NCBI RefSeq assembly: GCF_030272705.1
Contig: NZ_JARFYM010000024.1
Location: 96,929 to 160,928 of the forward strand
Reading direction: 5' to 3'
Source: Rhizobium mayense
GTDB taxonomy: Bacteria; Pseudomonadota; Alphaproteobacteria; Rhizobiales; Rhizobiaceae
Length of the DNA stretch: 64,000 nucleotides
Shown here piece after piece: positions 34,372 to 44,616 of the stretch; the stretch's first letter is position 1; each line of letters begins with the position of its first letter. The position numbers and the translations under genes are program-made. The notes below the pieces were generated by a model. It was not told the DNA's origin, made no database searches, and saw nothing but the letters and a program-made list of their open reading frames with translations.

Positions 34372-35304
34372 TTGCTCGGCTTTGTCCTCAAACGAGCGGG
34401 GGAAGCGATTTTAACCGCTTTTCTCGTCTTCAGTTTCGTCTTCTTCGCCATGCGCCTCCTGCCGGGTGATCCCGTCGTCGCCATGCTTGGGGACCGGGCC
34501 GGCGCGGAGGCGATCGAGAATGCCCGCAAGGCTCTCGGCCTCGACCAGCCGCTGATCGTGCAATACGGGCAGTTCCTTTGGGGTCTGCTGCATCTCGATC
34601 TCGGGCATTCCCTGGTCAACAAGGTGGATGTCGGCGCCACCATGGCACGGCATCTGCCCTATACGATCATGCTGACCATCGCCTCGACGATCATCGGCAT
34701 TATTGTCGGCCTGCCACCGGGCGTCTGGGGTGCGCTGAAGCCGGGCGGCGGCGCCGACCATTCCTCACGCCTGGTTTCCCTGTTCGGCTCGGCGCTCCCC
34801 GACTTCTATGTCGGCCTTGTGCTGCTCGTCATCTTTGGCCTCAGATTGCATTGGTTTCCGCTGCTTGGCGGCGGCAAGACTCCGTTCGATCTGCGCTACC
34901 TGGCTTTGCCGGCGATCACGCTCGGCGTACTCAAGGGTTTCGGGTTGATCCGTTTCACCCGCACTGCAGTGCTCGATGCCAGTGGCCGCGACTTCGTCCG
35001 CACGGCCCGCTCGCTCGGGCTGTCGGAGCGCACGGTCGTTTGGAAACACATCTTCCGTAACGCCATGATCCCGATCACCACGCAGATTTCGTTGTCCATC
35101 ATCGCCACGCTCGGCGGCACGATTGCAATCGAACTGGTGTTCAACCGCCCCGGCGTCGGGCAACTGCTGGTGGGCGCCATCACCTCCCGAGACTATACGC
35201 TGATACAGGGAGGGCTGGTCATTCTGTCCGTTCTCGTCGTCGCGGTGAACCTCGCCACCGATCTCCTATACGTCGTCTTCGACCCGCGCGTGAGGACCAA
35301 TTGA
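34372..35304 (+). CDS. ABC transporter permease, DppB type
   Basis: A 310-residue permease starting at TTG with GGAGGAA six bases upstream. It shows LLPGDPVVAMLGDRAG near residue 30, LGLDQPLIVQYGQFLWGLLHLDLGHS-type sequence near 60-80 and the terminal LLYVVFDPRVRTN, as in DppB. The EAA loop (FVRTARSLGLSERTVVWKHI) is near residue 210. The DppC-type gene follows after one base, and both ATPases are encoded directly downstream. Confidence 0.93.
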   Translation: MLGFVLKRAGEAILTAFLVFSFVFFAMRLLPGDPVVAMLGDRAGAEAIENARKALGLDQPLIVQYGQFLWGLLHLDLGHSLVNKVDVGATMARHLPYTIMLTIASTIIGIIVGLPPGVWGALKPGGGADHSSRLVSLFGSALPDFYVGLVLLVIFGLRLHWFPLLGGGKTPFDLRYLALPAITLGVLKGFGLIRFTRTAVLDASGRDFVRTARSLGLSERTVVWKHIFRNAMIPITTQISLSIIATLGGTIAIELVFNRPGVGQLLVGAITSRDYTLIQGGLVILSVLVVAVNLATDLLYVVFDPRVRTN

Positions 35305-35305
35305 T

Positions 35306-36114
35306 ATGCTGGACCGCTTCTTCATCGGCATCGCCCTCATCATCCTGGTGGTCCTGCTCGGGGTCGTGGCCTTAGGTCCGGTCATCGAACCGCATGATCC
35401 TCTGCTGCAGAATGTCGACATGCAGGAGGCCGGCCCCTCCGCACAATATTTGCTCGGCACCGACACGCTCGGCCGCGACGTTCTCTCCCGGCTGATCGAA
35501 GGGGCAAGGCTTTCAATGACGATCGGGCTCGCCGCGCCGCTGATCGCCGGCGCCGTCGGCATTTCGCTAGGCATGGCGGCTGCTTTCTTCGGCGGCTGGA
35601 CCGAGCGCATCGTCACACGCGTTACCGACGTGATGATGTCTTTCGACCCATTGCTGCTCGGCGTTCTCATCGTCGCCATGCTCGGGCCGGGCATCCAGAA
35701 TCTCTCGATCGCGATCGCGTCGGCACTGGTGCCTTCTTTCGTCCGCTTGGCGCGCGCCTCCGCTCTCTCGGTCAGGCAGGAAAGTTACGTCGATGCCTCG
35801 ATCGCCATGGGCCGGCCGAGCTTCGGCACGATCTTTGTTCATATCCTGCCGAATATCGCCGGGCCCCTTGTGGTGATGACCACTATCTGGATCGGCACGG
35901 CCATTCGCCTGGAGGCGTCGCTAAGCTTCATCGGCTTGGGCGCCCAGGCGCCCGCACCGTCGTGGGGCAACATCGTGCGCGAAGGCGTATCGAACCTCTT
36001 CAGCTCGCCATTGCCCGCCCTGTTCGCCGGTCTCGCGATCACGCTCGCCGTATTGGCCTTCAACATATTGGGAGATGCCCTGCGTGACTATCTCGATCCG
36101 GATCGGATGACGCG

Positions 36115-36118
<4 letters not shown>
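35306..36118 (+). CDS. ABC transporter permease, DppC type
   Basis: A 270-residue permease with an N-terminal transmembrane helix (FIGIALIILVVLLGVVALG). LLGTDTLGRDVLSRLIEGARL lies near residue 48, the EAA loop QESYVDASIAMGRPSFG near 160 and FIGLGAQAPAPSWGNI near 207. It overlaps the DppD-type ATPase start by 4 bases (ATGA), so translation is coupled. Confidence 0.93.
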
Positions 36119-37088
<970 letters not shown>

Positions 37089-37092
<4 letters not shown>

Positions 37093-38078
37093 GTGCATCC
37101 ATTCTGAAAGTCGAAAACATCGCCAAGACTTACGGCAGCAGCTTGCGGGCGGTCGATGGCGTCTCCTTCGACATCAAGGAGCGTGAGACGCTGGCGCTGG
37201 TCGGCGAGTCCGGCTGCGGCAAGTCGACGGTTGCCCGTCTGGTGCTCGGCCTCACCAAGCTGACGGCCGGCCGGATCGAGTTCGACCAAGCTAATATATC
37301 GCAACTCTCACAGCGACAGCTACGCTCGGTGCGCCGCGAACTGCAGTTCGTTTTCCAAGACCCCTATTCCTCGCTGGATCCGCGCATGACCGCCGGCTCC
37401 ATCGTGACCGAACCGATGGTCGTGCACGGCATGATTTCCGGTCCCAAGCAGCGCCAGACGATCGCCGGTCAATTGCTGGAAGCCGTCGGCCTCAGCGCCA
37501 GGCACATCGGCCAGCGACCGCGGCAGTTTTCGGGCGGCCAGCGTCAGCGACTGGGCATCATCAGAGCTTTCGCCCTCAGCCCGAAGCTGATCGTCGCCGA
37601 TGAACCGGTTTCGGCGCTCGACGTGTCGATCCGCTCGCAGGTCCTCAACATCCTGCAGGACCTGCAGGAGGAAAAAGGCACCGCCTATCTGTTCATATCG
37701 CACGACATGCCGACCGTTCGCCATATCGCCGATCGGGTTGCCGTCATGTATCTCGGCAAGATCATGGAGATCGCGCCGAAAGCGAAATTCTTCCAGGAAC
37801 CGCACCATCCCTATAGTCAGGCGCTTCTCTCGGCCGTGCCCGCGGCGCATCCGGCGCGTCGGAAGAAGCGAATTCTTCTGCCTGGCGACCCGCCAAGCCC
37901 GGCCGCGGTTCCGGCCGGCTGTCGTTTCCATCCGCGTTGCCCGATGGCGAAGGACATCTGCAAGACCACCGAACCTCCGCTGCAATCCGTCGGCGACGGA
38001 CATTCTGCCGCCTGCCATTTCGCCGGCCCCTGGCCGATCAAGTTCAAAGAGCTCGCTGGAGCCATGCTCAACGATTGA
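37089..38078 (+). CDS. ABC transporter ATPase, DppF type
   Basis: A 329-residue nucleotide-binding subunit with Walker A GESGCGKST near residue 40, Q-loop FVFQDPYSSLDPR near 92, signature FSGGQRQRL near 148 and Walker B LIVADEPVSALDV near 168. The C-terminal extension with GCRFHPRCPMAKDIC is typical of DppF/OppF. It is the last gene of the importer operon; a TerC-family gene follows 21 bases later in the same direction and could be co-transcribed. Confidence 0.93.
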
Positions 38079-38099
38079 GCGTCGAAGGACTTTCTGCGA

Positions 38100-38732
38100 A
38101 TGCCCCTCCATATCGACCAAGGCGCGATCTCTGCCTATCTGCAGGTGATCGTGGTCAACATCCTTCTGTCCGGCGACAATGTCATCGTCATCGGCATGGC
38201 GGCGGCTGGACTGGACAATAGGTTGCGGAACAAAGCGATCGCCGCGGGGATCACGGCCGCCGCCATCATCCGCATCCTGTTCGCGCTCGTCGCGGTGCGG
38301 TTGCTCGATATCACAGGTATCACCTTGGTCGGCGGCTTGCTCCTGCTATGGGTCTGCTGGACGATGCTGAAGGAATTGCGGGTGGCTGATGAGGAGGAGG
38401 CCGCCGATTTGACGCCCGGTGCCTGTGGTGTAGTGGCGATGGGATCGAAGCTCTTCCGGCAAGCGATCACGCAGATCATCGTTGCCGACGTCTCCATGTC
38501 GCTCGACAATGTCCTGGCTGTCGCCGGTGCCGCCGAACGGAACATGGGTGCATTGATTTTCGGCCTGGTTCTCTCGGTGCTGCTGATGGGCTTGGCATCG
38601 TCCTTCATCGCCATGCTATTGAGCAGGTATCGCTGGATCGGCTGGGTCGGCCTTGTCGTCATCCTCTACGTCGCAATCGGCATGATCTACCGCGGCGGCG
38701 AGCAATTGCTGCCTTTGGTAACGGCACTCTAG
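38100..38732 (+). CDS. TerC/YjbE-family membrane protein
   Basis: A 210-residue integral membrane protein with about seven hydrophobic segments. The TerC-family signature is present twice: LSGDNVIVIGMAAAGL near residue 22 and DVSMSLDNVLAVAGAAERN near 130, each with the conserved Asp and Asn. Relatives export manganese or act in metallation of secreted enzymes; the YjbE branch is annotated as putative metal transport. It follows the DppF-type gene by 21 bases, which may be chance read-through rather than a shared role. No metal riboswitch could be recognised in that small gap. Confidence 0.87.
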   Translation: MPLHIDQGAISAYLQVIVVNILLSGDNVIVIGMAAAGLDNRLRNKAIAAGITAAAIIRILFALVAVRLLDITGITLVGGLLLLWVCWTMLKELRVADEEEAADLTPGACGVVAMGSKLFRQAITQIIVADVSMSLDNVLAVAGAAERNMGALIFGLVLSVLLMGLASSFIAMLLSRYRWIGWVGLVVILYVAIGMIYRGGEQLLPLVTAL

Positions 38733-38884
38733 CCGTGACACTTCCATTGAAACGGCCCGCGACCGCGACAGCTTCACAAACGGGCGCGACGTCACAGGTT
38801 TGTTGAGCCTTTTTCAGCACAATAGAAATCGATGGAAGCGCTTGCCACCTTACCGTTTGGCACGCCCGCCATATATTCATAAAA

Positions 38885-40300
38885 ATGAACGCTCGGCGAA
38901 GGATAGCGCAGTGTTTGAAGCTTTGGCGACGAATGCCGCCAATCCTCGCCTTGATGCTGGCTCTGGCATCCGCTTTCAGCCTGGCTGCCCCGCTGACATG
39001 GGGAGCAGAGCGTGTAGCCATAGTCCTGAGGATAAACGGCGCCATCGGCCCGGCAACATCAGACTATGTGAAGCGCGGCCTTCAACGCGCCGCCGAACAG
39101 GGTGCGAGCCTTGCCGTACTACAGATGGACACACCCGGCGGTCTCGACACGTCGATGCGAGACATCATACGTGCCATACTCGCCTCGCCGGTGCCCGTGG
39201 CTGGATTTGTGGCCCCTAGCGGAGCACGAGCCGCCAGTGCCGGCACTTACATTCTTTACGCAAGCCACATCGCCGCGATGGCGCCGGGTACCAATCTAGG
39301 CGCGGCTACTCCGATCATGATCAGCGGCGGTCCCTTCGGCGGTGGCACGGAACCCGACCAAGGGAACCCCGGGGGAACGCCCGGCAAGCCAGATAACACG
39401 CAGGGACAAGCCCCCCATAACGCCAGCGAGGCGAAAGCTGTCAACGATGCCGTCGCCTATATTCGCGGGCTTGCCGAATTGCGCAATCGCAACGCCGATT
39501 GGGCTGAACGAGCGGTGCGCGAGGCCGCAAGCCTCTCATCGACTGCAGCCGTGCAGCAACACGTCGTCGATTTCACGGCAACCTCCGTCGAGGACCTCTT
39601 GACCCAGGCGCAGGGCCGCATCGTTCGGGTCGGACAAGCGGATGTCCGCCTCGATACCGCCGGCCTTACCGTCCACGAATTCGAGCCGGACTGGCGGACG
39701 CGCGTGCTTTCAGTGATCACCGATCCGAACATAGCACTCATCCTCATGATGGTCGGCATCTACGGCATAATCTTCGAATTTCTCACCCCGGGGACATTTG
39801 TCCCTGGCACGATCGGGGCCATCTGCCTGCTGCTCGGTCTCTACGCCCTGGCATTGCTGCCGGTGAGTTACACCGGCGTAGGATTGATTGCCCTCGGCGT
39901 AGGGATGACGGTCGTCGAAGCTCATTCGCCATCCTTTGGCGCCATCGGCGTCGGTGGTGGGATTGCGCTCGTGCTCGGCGCGGCCATTCTGTTCAATACG
40001 GATGTTCCCGGCTTTGAGGTGTCCTGGGGCGTGCTGGGTGGCATCGCCATCGCCGCCATCGCATTCAGCCTCATCGTCGCCCGCCTAGCGATCCTGTCGC
40101 GCTGGCACAAAGTCAGCACCGGCACCGAACAGATGATCGGCATTTCAGGCAAGGTCGAAAGTTGGACAGGTGGTTCGGGGTACGTCTTTGCGCGTGGCGA
40201 ACGCTGGAAGGCAATTTCTCCGGAACCGCTTGCCGCCGGTGACGCCGTCAAAGTGATCGCCCGCAACGGTCTGACGCTCGAGGTGACACGCAGCGCATAA
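38885..40300 (+). CDS. NfeD-family membrane serine protease (long form)
   Basis: A 471-residue NfeD long-form protein: signal sequence (about 1-42), ClpP-like protease domain (about 43-240), four transmembrane helices (about 280-400) and a C-terminal OB-fold NfeD domain (about 410-471). The likely nucleophile is the second Ser in SGARAASAGTYIL near residue 115, with the Lys of SEAKAVNDAV near 180 as its partner. A Gly/Pro-rich insert (GGPFGGGTEPDQGNPGGTPG) lies between them. It is followed by a slipin gene, the classical NfeD-stomatin operon in which the protease and an SPFH scaffold act in membrane quality control. Confidence 0.9.
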   Translation: MNARRRIAQCLKLWRRMPPILALMLALASAFSLAAPLTWGAERVAIVLRINGAIGPATSDYVKRGLQRAAEQGASLAVLQMDTPGGLDTSMRDIIRAILASPVPVAGFVAPSGARAASAGTYILYASHIAAMAPGTNLGAATPIMISGGPFGGGTEPDQGNPGGTPGKPDNTQGQAPHNASEAKAVNDAVAYIRGLAELRNRNADWAERAVREAASLSSTAAVQQHVVDFTATSVEDLLTQAQGRIVRVGQADVRLDTAGLTVHEFEPDWRTRVLSVITDPNIALILMMVGIYGIIFEFLTPGTFVPGTIGAICLLLGLYALALLPVSYTGVGLIALGVGMTVVEAHSPSFGAIGVGGGIALVLGAAILFNTDVPGFEVSWGVLGGIAIAAIAFSLIVARLAILSRWHKVSTGTEQMIGISGKVESWTGGSGYVFARGERWKAISPEPLAAGDAVKVIARNGLTLEVTRSA

Positions 40301-40335
40301 CAAACTCGCGACTTTTGAAAGCAGGAGGAAAAGTC

Positions 40336-41109
40336 ATGGGCATATTCGCGGATCTCGCCTTCTACCTGGTGATCGTCCTTATTTTGCTGCTCGTCGTCGC
40401 ATCTGCCATCAAGATCCTGCGCGAGTACGAGCGCGGCGTGGTTTTCACGCTTGGCCGCTTCACCGGCGTGAAAGGCCCCGGCCTGTTCCTTCTCCTCCCC
40501 TACGTCCAGCAGATGATACGCGTCGACCTGCGCACGCGGGTGCTCGACGTTCCCGGCCAGGACGTTATTTCCCATGACAACGTCTCGGTTCGTGTCAGTG
40601 CGGTAATCTATTTCCGGGTCATCGAGCCTGAGAAATCGACGATCCAAGTCGAGGACTTCATGATGGCGACAAGCCAGCTCGCCCAGACGACGTTGCGTTC
40701 GGTGCTCGGCAAGCACGACCTCGACGAGATGCTGGCAGAGCGCGACAAGCTCAACAACGATATTCAGGAAATCCTCGATGCCCAGACCGATGCCTGGGGC
40801 ATCAAGGTCGCCAATGTCGAGATCAAACATGTTGACATCAACGAATCCATGATCCGCGCGATCGCCCGGCAGGCGGAGGCCGAACGCGAGCGGCGCGCCA
40901 AAATCATCAATGCCGACGGCGAGCAGCAAGCGGCAGCGAAGCTGCTCGAAGCGGCCGAAATCCTGGCCAAGCAACCGGAGGCCATGCAACTTCGTTATCT
41001 AGGCACGCTGAATGTCATCGCCAGCGAGAAGAGCTCGACGATCCTGTTCCCCTTCCCCATGGAATTCGCCAACTTCCTGCACGCCAAGACGGATAAACCA
41101 CCGCAATAG
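40336..41109 (+). CDS. Slipin (SPFH/stomatin-family membrane scaffold)
   Basis: A 257-residue stomatin-like protein with one N-terminal hydrophobic hairpin (IFADLAFYLVIVLILLLVVA) followed by the SPFH domain. Landmarks are ILREYERGVVFTLGRFTGVKGPG, DVPGQDVISHDNVSVRVSAV, and TLRSVLGKHDLDEML near 120. A coiled region ends the domain (AIARQAEAERERRAKIINAD near 170-190). The frame extends to 40315, but AGGAGG lies directly before the ATG at 40336. It is 35 bases from the nfeD stop, so the two form an operon. It probably organises membrane microdomains and is a partner or substrate of NfeD. Confidence 0.92.
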   Translation: MGIFADLAFYLVIVLILLLVVASAIKILREYERGVVFTLGRFTGVKGPGLFLLLPYVQQMIRVDLRTRVLDVPGQDVISHDNVSVRVSAVIYFRVIEPEKSTIQVEDFMMATSQLAQTTLRSVLGKHDLDEMLAERDKLNNDIQEILDAQTDAWGIKVANVEIKHVDINESMIRAIARQAEAERERRAKIINADGEQQAAAKLLEAAEILAKQPEAMQLRYLGTLNVIASEKSSTILFPFPMEFANFLHAKTDKPPQ

Positions 41110-41135
41110 CCAAGCGGCAATCTGACCCGCAATTG

Positions 41136-42305
41136 CTAGCCGCGAGCCTGGATCTTTCGCGGCGCAAGGAAATTTTCCATCTCCTCGAAGGAGAAAGCCG
41201 AAATCGGCAGCGGTGTACCACCGTCGATCGCGAGATCGGCAAGAATTTCTCCGACAACGCTGGTGAACTTGAAACCATGGCCGGAACACGGCGAGGCGAC
41301 GACGACGCGCGGCTCGCCGGGCACGAAATCGATCAGGAAATCCTCGCTCGGCAACATCGTGTAGCGGCAGGTCACGGCATTGACGCGAACGCCCGCAGCG
41401 GCTGGGAGACGCCTTCCGATGAAGCCGTCCAGCAGTGCCGTATCCCTATCATTGACAGGCGGGTTCGGCCGGTTCGGATCGATCGGCTCCATGAAATGTG
41501 CGTGGCGGCCGATCTTGACGCCGTCGACGCCGATTGCCGGGAAGCCGAAATAGGAGCCATCCTCGCCTTCGTCGCGGAGGAAAGCGGGCATGCGATGCGG
41601 CTGCGTCACGAAGCCGTCGCGCGGCTGATACCAGGCGACGACCTGCCGGATCGGATTGGCGTGTTCCCGCAACTGCGGCACCAACTCGGCGATCCACGAA
41701 CCGGTCGAGACGATTACCTTCCTGGCACGATAGCGACCGACGTCGGACGAAATCGTCACTCCGGCATCATCGGGCTCGATCGCCGTCACCTTCTCGCCGA
41801 AATGCAGGATCGCGCCATCCGTCGCCGCCAGCTTCAGATAGCCCATGACCGCCGCTTCCGGCCGGAGATAGCCGCCTTGCGGATCAAGTAGCGCGATCTC
41901 GTCTTCGTCCAACGCGAAGGCCGGAAAACGCGCCGCCATCGCCTTCCGATCCAACTCCTCATAGGGCAGAAGATGCAGTTCGCAGGAGGCCCGCGTGCCG
42001 CTGACAATCTTGCTGTCCGGCTTGCCGATCTGTAGGACACCGGTAATCGTCAGGACGTCGGCGCGCAACCGCGCTTCCAGCGCCCGCCAGTTTTCGTAGG
42101 CACGCTGCAGCAGCGGCACATAGGACGGGTCTTCGAAATAACCGAGGCGGATCAGCCGGCTGTCGCCATGCGACGAACTCAAGGCATGGGCGGGAAAATG
42201 AGCGTCGATGCCGATCGCCTTGACGCCACGCGCCGAAAGAAAGGAAATTGCGGCACTCCCCATGGCGCCGAGGCCGATGACGGCGACGTCAAACTGAGCG
42301 GTCAT
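41136..42305 (-). CDS. FAD-dependent amine oxidase, SolA/SoxA (MTOX) type
   Basis: A 389-residue flavoenzyme like N-methyltryptophan oxidase and monomeric sarcosine oxidase, which oxidise N-methyl amino acids to formaldehyde, amine and hydrogen peroxide. It has the dinucleotide motif VIGLGAMGSA near residue 9, SSSHGDSRLIRLGYFEDP near 45 and the covalent-FAD Cys in VASPCSGHGFKF near 340. It is the last gene of the minus-strand operon, 12 bases after the histidine-ammonia-lyase-like gene, and is divergent from none of its neighbours. It probably acts on the amino acid derivative brought in by the polar amino acid importer of the same operon. Confidence 0.9.
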   Translation of the reverse strand: MTAQFDVAVIGLGAMGSAAISFLSARGVKAIGIDAHFPAHALSSSHGDSRLIRLGYFEDPSYVPLLQRAYENWRALEARLRADVLTITGVLQIGKPDSKIVSGTRASCELHLLPYEELDRKAMAARFPAFALDEDEIALLDPQGGYLRPEAAVMGYLKLAATDGAILHFGEKVTAIEPDDAGVTISSDVGRYRARKVIVSTGSWIAELVPQLREHANPIRQVVAWYQPRDGFVTQPHRMPAFLRDEGEDGSYFGFPAIGVDGVKIGRHAHFMEPIDPNRPNPPVNDRDTALLDGFIGRRLPAAAGVRVNAVTCRYTMLPSEDFLIDFVPGEPRVVVASPCSGHGFKFTSVVGEILADLAIDGGTPLPISAFSFEEMENFLAPRKIQARG

Positions 42306-42317
42306 GAAGATATCCTA

Positions 42318-43811
42318 TTATGTAAAATCGGGTGGCAGCGTCTCGCGGATCAGGTTCCGCAAGCTTTCGATATCGCCGCTCAAGGGCCGGTCGTCGGCAT
42401 AATGAGGTATGCGCTCACGCACCATCCTGTAGATGGCATCAGTGCCCGCCGCACGAGCCCCGGCAGCGCTGAGGAAATCATGCGCCTGTGCCGCCGCCAT
42501 CAATTCAATTGCCAGGATATATTCGGCGTTGTCGATCACCGCGAGCAGTTTGTTCGCCGCCGCTGTCGGATGCGCCAGGAAATCCTCCTGCAGGCCGGAA
42601 GTCACTCCGCCGTCGGTGCAGGCGGGTGCCGCCAGCCGGCGGTTTTCGTTCGCAAGTGCCGCGGCCGTATATTGGGCGATCATGAAACCGGAATTGCTGC
42701 CGGCGTCGCTGGCGAGAAAGGGCGGCAGACCGCTGACCAGCGGATTGACCAGCCGGTCCATGCGCCGTTCGCTCATCGCCGCGATCTGGGCGAGCGCGAT
42801 GGCAAGGCTGTCGGAAGCTTGCCCGAGCGCCGGCGCAACCGCATGCGCTTCCGACGAGACTATCGGGTTCGCCGGCGTGCCGGAAACCGCTGGATTATCG
42901 GTGACGGAGGTAAGCTCCTGATCGACAACACCAGCGGAATTATCGAAGACGTCACGGGCGGCGCCATGGGCATGCGGAATGGCGCGTAGGCTGAGAGCAT
43001 CCTGCGTGCGCCGGCCCAAAGCTGCGGCGATGAGGCCGCTACCCTGCAGCCGGGCGCGCAACGAGGCGCCGACCGTGGCAATGCCCTTGGAGGGGCGCAG
43101 CGCCAGCACGGCTTCATCGAATGCCGCCACCTGACAACCGGCCGCCTCCAGCGTGAGCACCGCGATCGCATCGGCCCAATTAAGCAAGCGCTCGGCACCA
43201 GCCAGCGCCACGCTGGAAAGACCGGTGGCGCATGCCGTGCCGTTGACGAGGCTCAGTCCTTCCTTGGCGCCGAGCACCAGCGGTTCGAGACCGATCGCGG
43301 CCAAGGCTTCGCGACCGGACATGGCTTTACCGCTGACCCTGGCGTTCCCCTCCCCGATCAGCACCAAGGCGATATGGGCATTGTGTATCAGATAACCTGC
43401 AGAACCTTTCGAAGGCACGTCGGGAATGCAATCTTTTTCGAGAAAGGCCGCGAGATGACTGACAATCTCCAGCCTCACGCCGGAATGGCCATGGGAAAAA
43501 TTGGCAATCTCAGCCGCGATAATGGCACGCACCTCTCGCGGCGCCAGCAGCTCTCCGACGCCGCAGGCATGGCTGAGGATGATATTGCGCGACAGGCGGC
43601 TCTGGGATTCACGGTCGACCACGGTATCCGACAGCGCGCCGACGCCGGTATTGACGCCGTAGGCGCGCGCACCGGTCTCGACGATGCGTTCGACGATCCG
43701 ACTTGCATGAATGATGCGTTCCCGGACGGCCGGTGCGAGCGATAGAGGCGCCCCGTCCGCCACGCTAGCGATATCCCGCCAGCTCAGCACCGTTCGAAGC
43801 GTAACAGTCAT
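42318..43811 (-). CDS. Histidine ammonia-lyase-like protein without the MIO tripeptide
   Basis: A 497-residue protein clearly of the HAL/PAL superfamily: YGVNTGVGALSD near residue 50, NIILSHACGVGE near 75, YSGVR-like HGHSGVRLE near 110, ALVLIGEGNA near 145, SLRAIPHAHG near 275 and SGFMIAQYTAAALANENR near 380. The site that normally reads GSVGASGDLAP, whose Ala-Ser-Gly cyclises to the MIO electrophile, reads KGSAGYLIHNAH near 133-144 and is three residues shorter. The GNFHG segment is also changed (SSEAHA). Classical MIO-dependent ammonia elimination is therefore doubtful. It overlaps the ATPase gene by 4 bases and belongs to the HutC-type-controlled importer operon. Confidence 0.85.
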   Translation of the reverse strand: MTVTLRTVLSWRDIASVADGAPLSLAPAVRERIIHASRIVERIVETGARAYGVNTGVGALSDTVVDRESQSRLSRNIILSHACGVGELLAPREVRAIIAAEIANFSHGHSGVRLEIVSHLAAFLEKDCIPDVPSKGSAGYLIHNAHIALVLIGEGNARVSGKAMSGREALAAIGLEPLVLGAKEGLSLVNGTACATGLSSVALAGAERLLNWADAIAVLTLEAAGCQVAAFDEAVLALRPSKGIATVGASLRARLQGSGLIAAALGRRTQDALSLRAIPHAHGAARDVFDNSAGVVDQELTSVTDNPAVSGTPANPIVSSEAHAVAPALGQASDSLAIALAQIAAMSERRMDRLVNPLVSGLPPFLASDAGSNSGFMIAQYTAAALANENRRLAAPACTDGGVTSGLQEDFLAHPTAAANKLLAVIDNAEYILAIELMAAAQAHDFLSAAGARAAGTDAIYRMVRERIPHYADDRPLSGDIESLRNLIRETLPPDFT

Positions 43812-44584
43812 GTCGGATTTCCGAAATGTCCGATGAACTGGCGGAAGGCTGGCGAGGCGCCGCTGCCGAACATCTCCTGCGGCGGGCCGCTGCTTTCGAT
43901 CAGGCCCTCGCGCATGAAGACAACGCGGTTGGAGACGTTGCGGGCAAAGCTCATCTCATGCGTGACGACGAGCATGGTCATGCCCTCTTCCGCCAGCGAG
44001 CGCATGACGCGCAGCACCTCCCCGACGAGTTCCGGATCGAGCGCCGAGGTCGGTTCGTCGAAAAGCATGACCTTCGGTTTCATGGCGAGCGAACGAGCGA
44101 TTGCCGCGCGCTGCTGCTGGCCGCCGGACAGGAGCGCCGGATAGGCATGGCGCTTGTCGGCGATGCCGACCTTTTCGAGCAATGCCTCGGCCTCGGCGAT
44201 GCATTCGGCCCGCGGCCGCTTCAGCACATGCACGGGACCCTCGATGACGTTTTGCAGGATCGTCATGTGAGACCAGAGATTGAAAGACTGGAACACCATG
44301 CCGAGCTCGGAGCGGATATGATCCACCTGCTTCTGGCTGGCCGGCTTGGTTTTGCCGCCGTTATGCACCATCCGAATCTGCTCGCCGTCGACCCAGATCT
44401 CGCCGTCATTGGCGATCTCCAGGAGATTGATACAGCGCAGAAAGGTCGATTTGCCCGAACCCGAGGCGCCAAGCAGCGAGATGACATCGCCGTCCTGCGC
44501 CTCCAGGGAAATGCCGCGCAGAACCTCGTGCGTGCCGAAGCTCTTGCGGATATTGCGGACCGAAAGTCTGACGACGCCGGGCAT
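43808..44584 (-). CDS. Polar amino acid ABC transporter ATPase (HisP/GlnQ type)
   Basis: A 258-residue ATPase with Walker A GASGSGKST near residue 36, Q-loop GMVFQSFNLWSHMTIL near 95, signature LSGGQQQRA near 155 and Walker B VMLFDEPTSALDPEL near 175. The insert HNGGKTKPASQKQVDHIRSE between Walker A and the Q-loop resembles the HisP subgroup. It works with the two permeases upstream and overlaps the lyase-like gene downstream. Confidence 0.93.
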   Translation of the reverse strand: MPGVVRLSVRNIRKSFGTHEVLRGISLEAQDGDVISLLGASGSGKSTFLRCINLLEIANDGEIWVDGEQIRMVHNGGKTKPASQKQVDHIRSELGMVFQSFNLWSHMTILQNVIEGPVHVLKRPRAECIAEAEALLEKVGIADKRHAYPALLSGGQQQRAAIARSLAMKPKVMLFDEPTSALDPELVGEVLRVMRSLAEEGMTMLVVTHEMSFARNVSNRVVFMREGLIESSGPPQEMFGSGASPAFRQFIGHFGNPT

Positions 44585-44616
44585 GATCGCTCCAATCCAG
44601 ATCTAGGCCAGTTTCC

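Noticed and set aside
38079..38099. A manganese riboswitch before the TerC gene
   Set aside because: The gap to the DppF-type gene is only 21 bases, too short to hold one.
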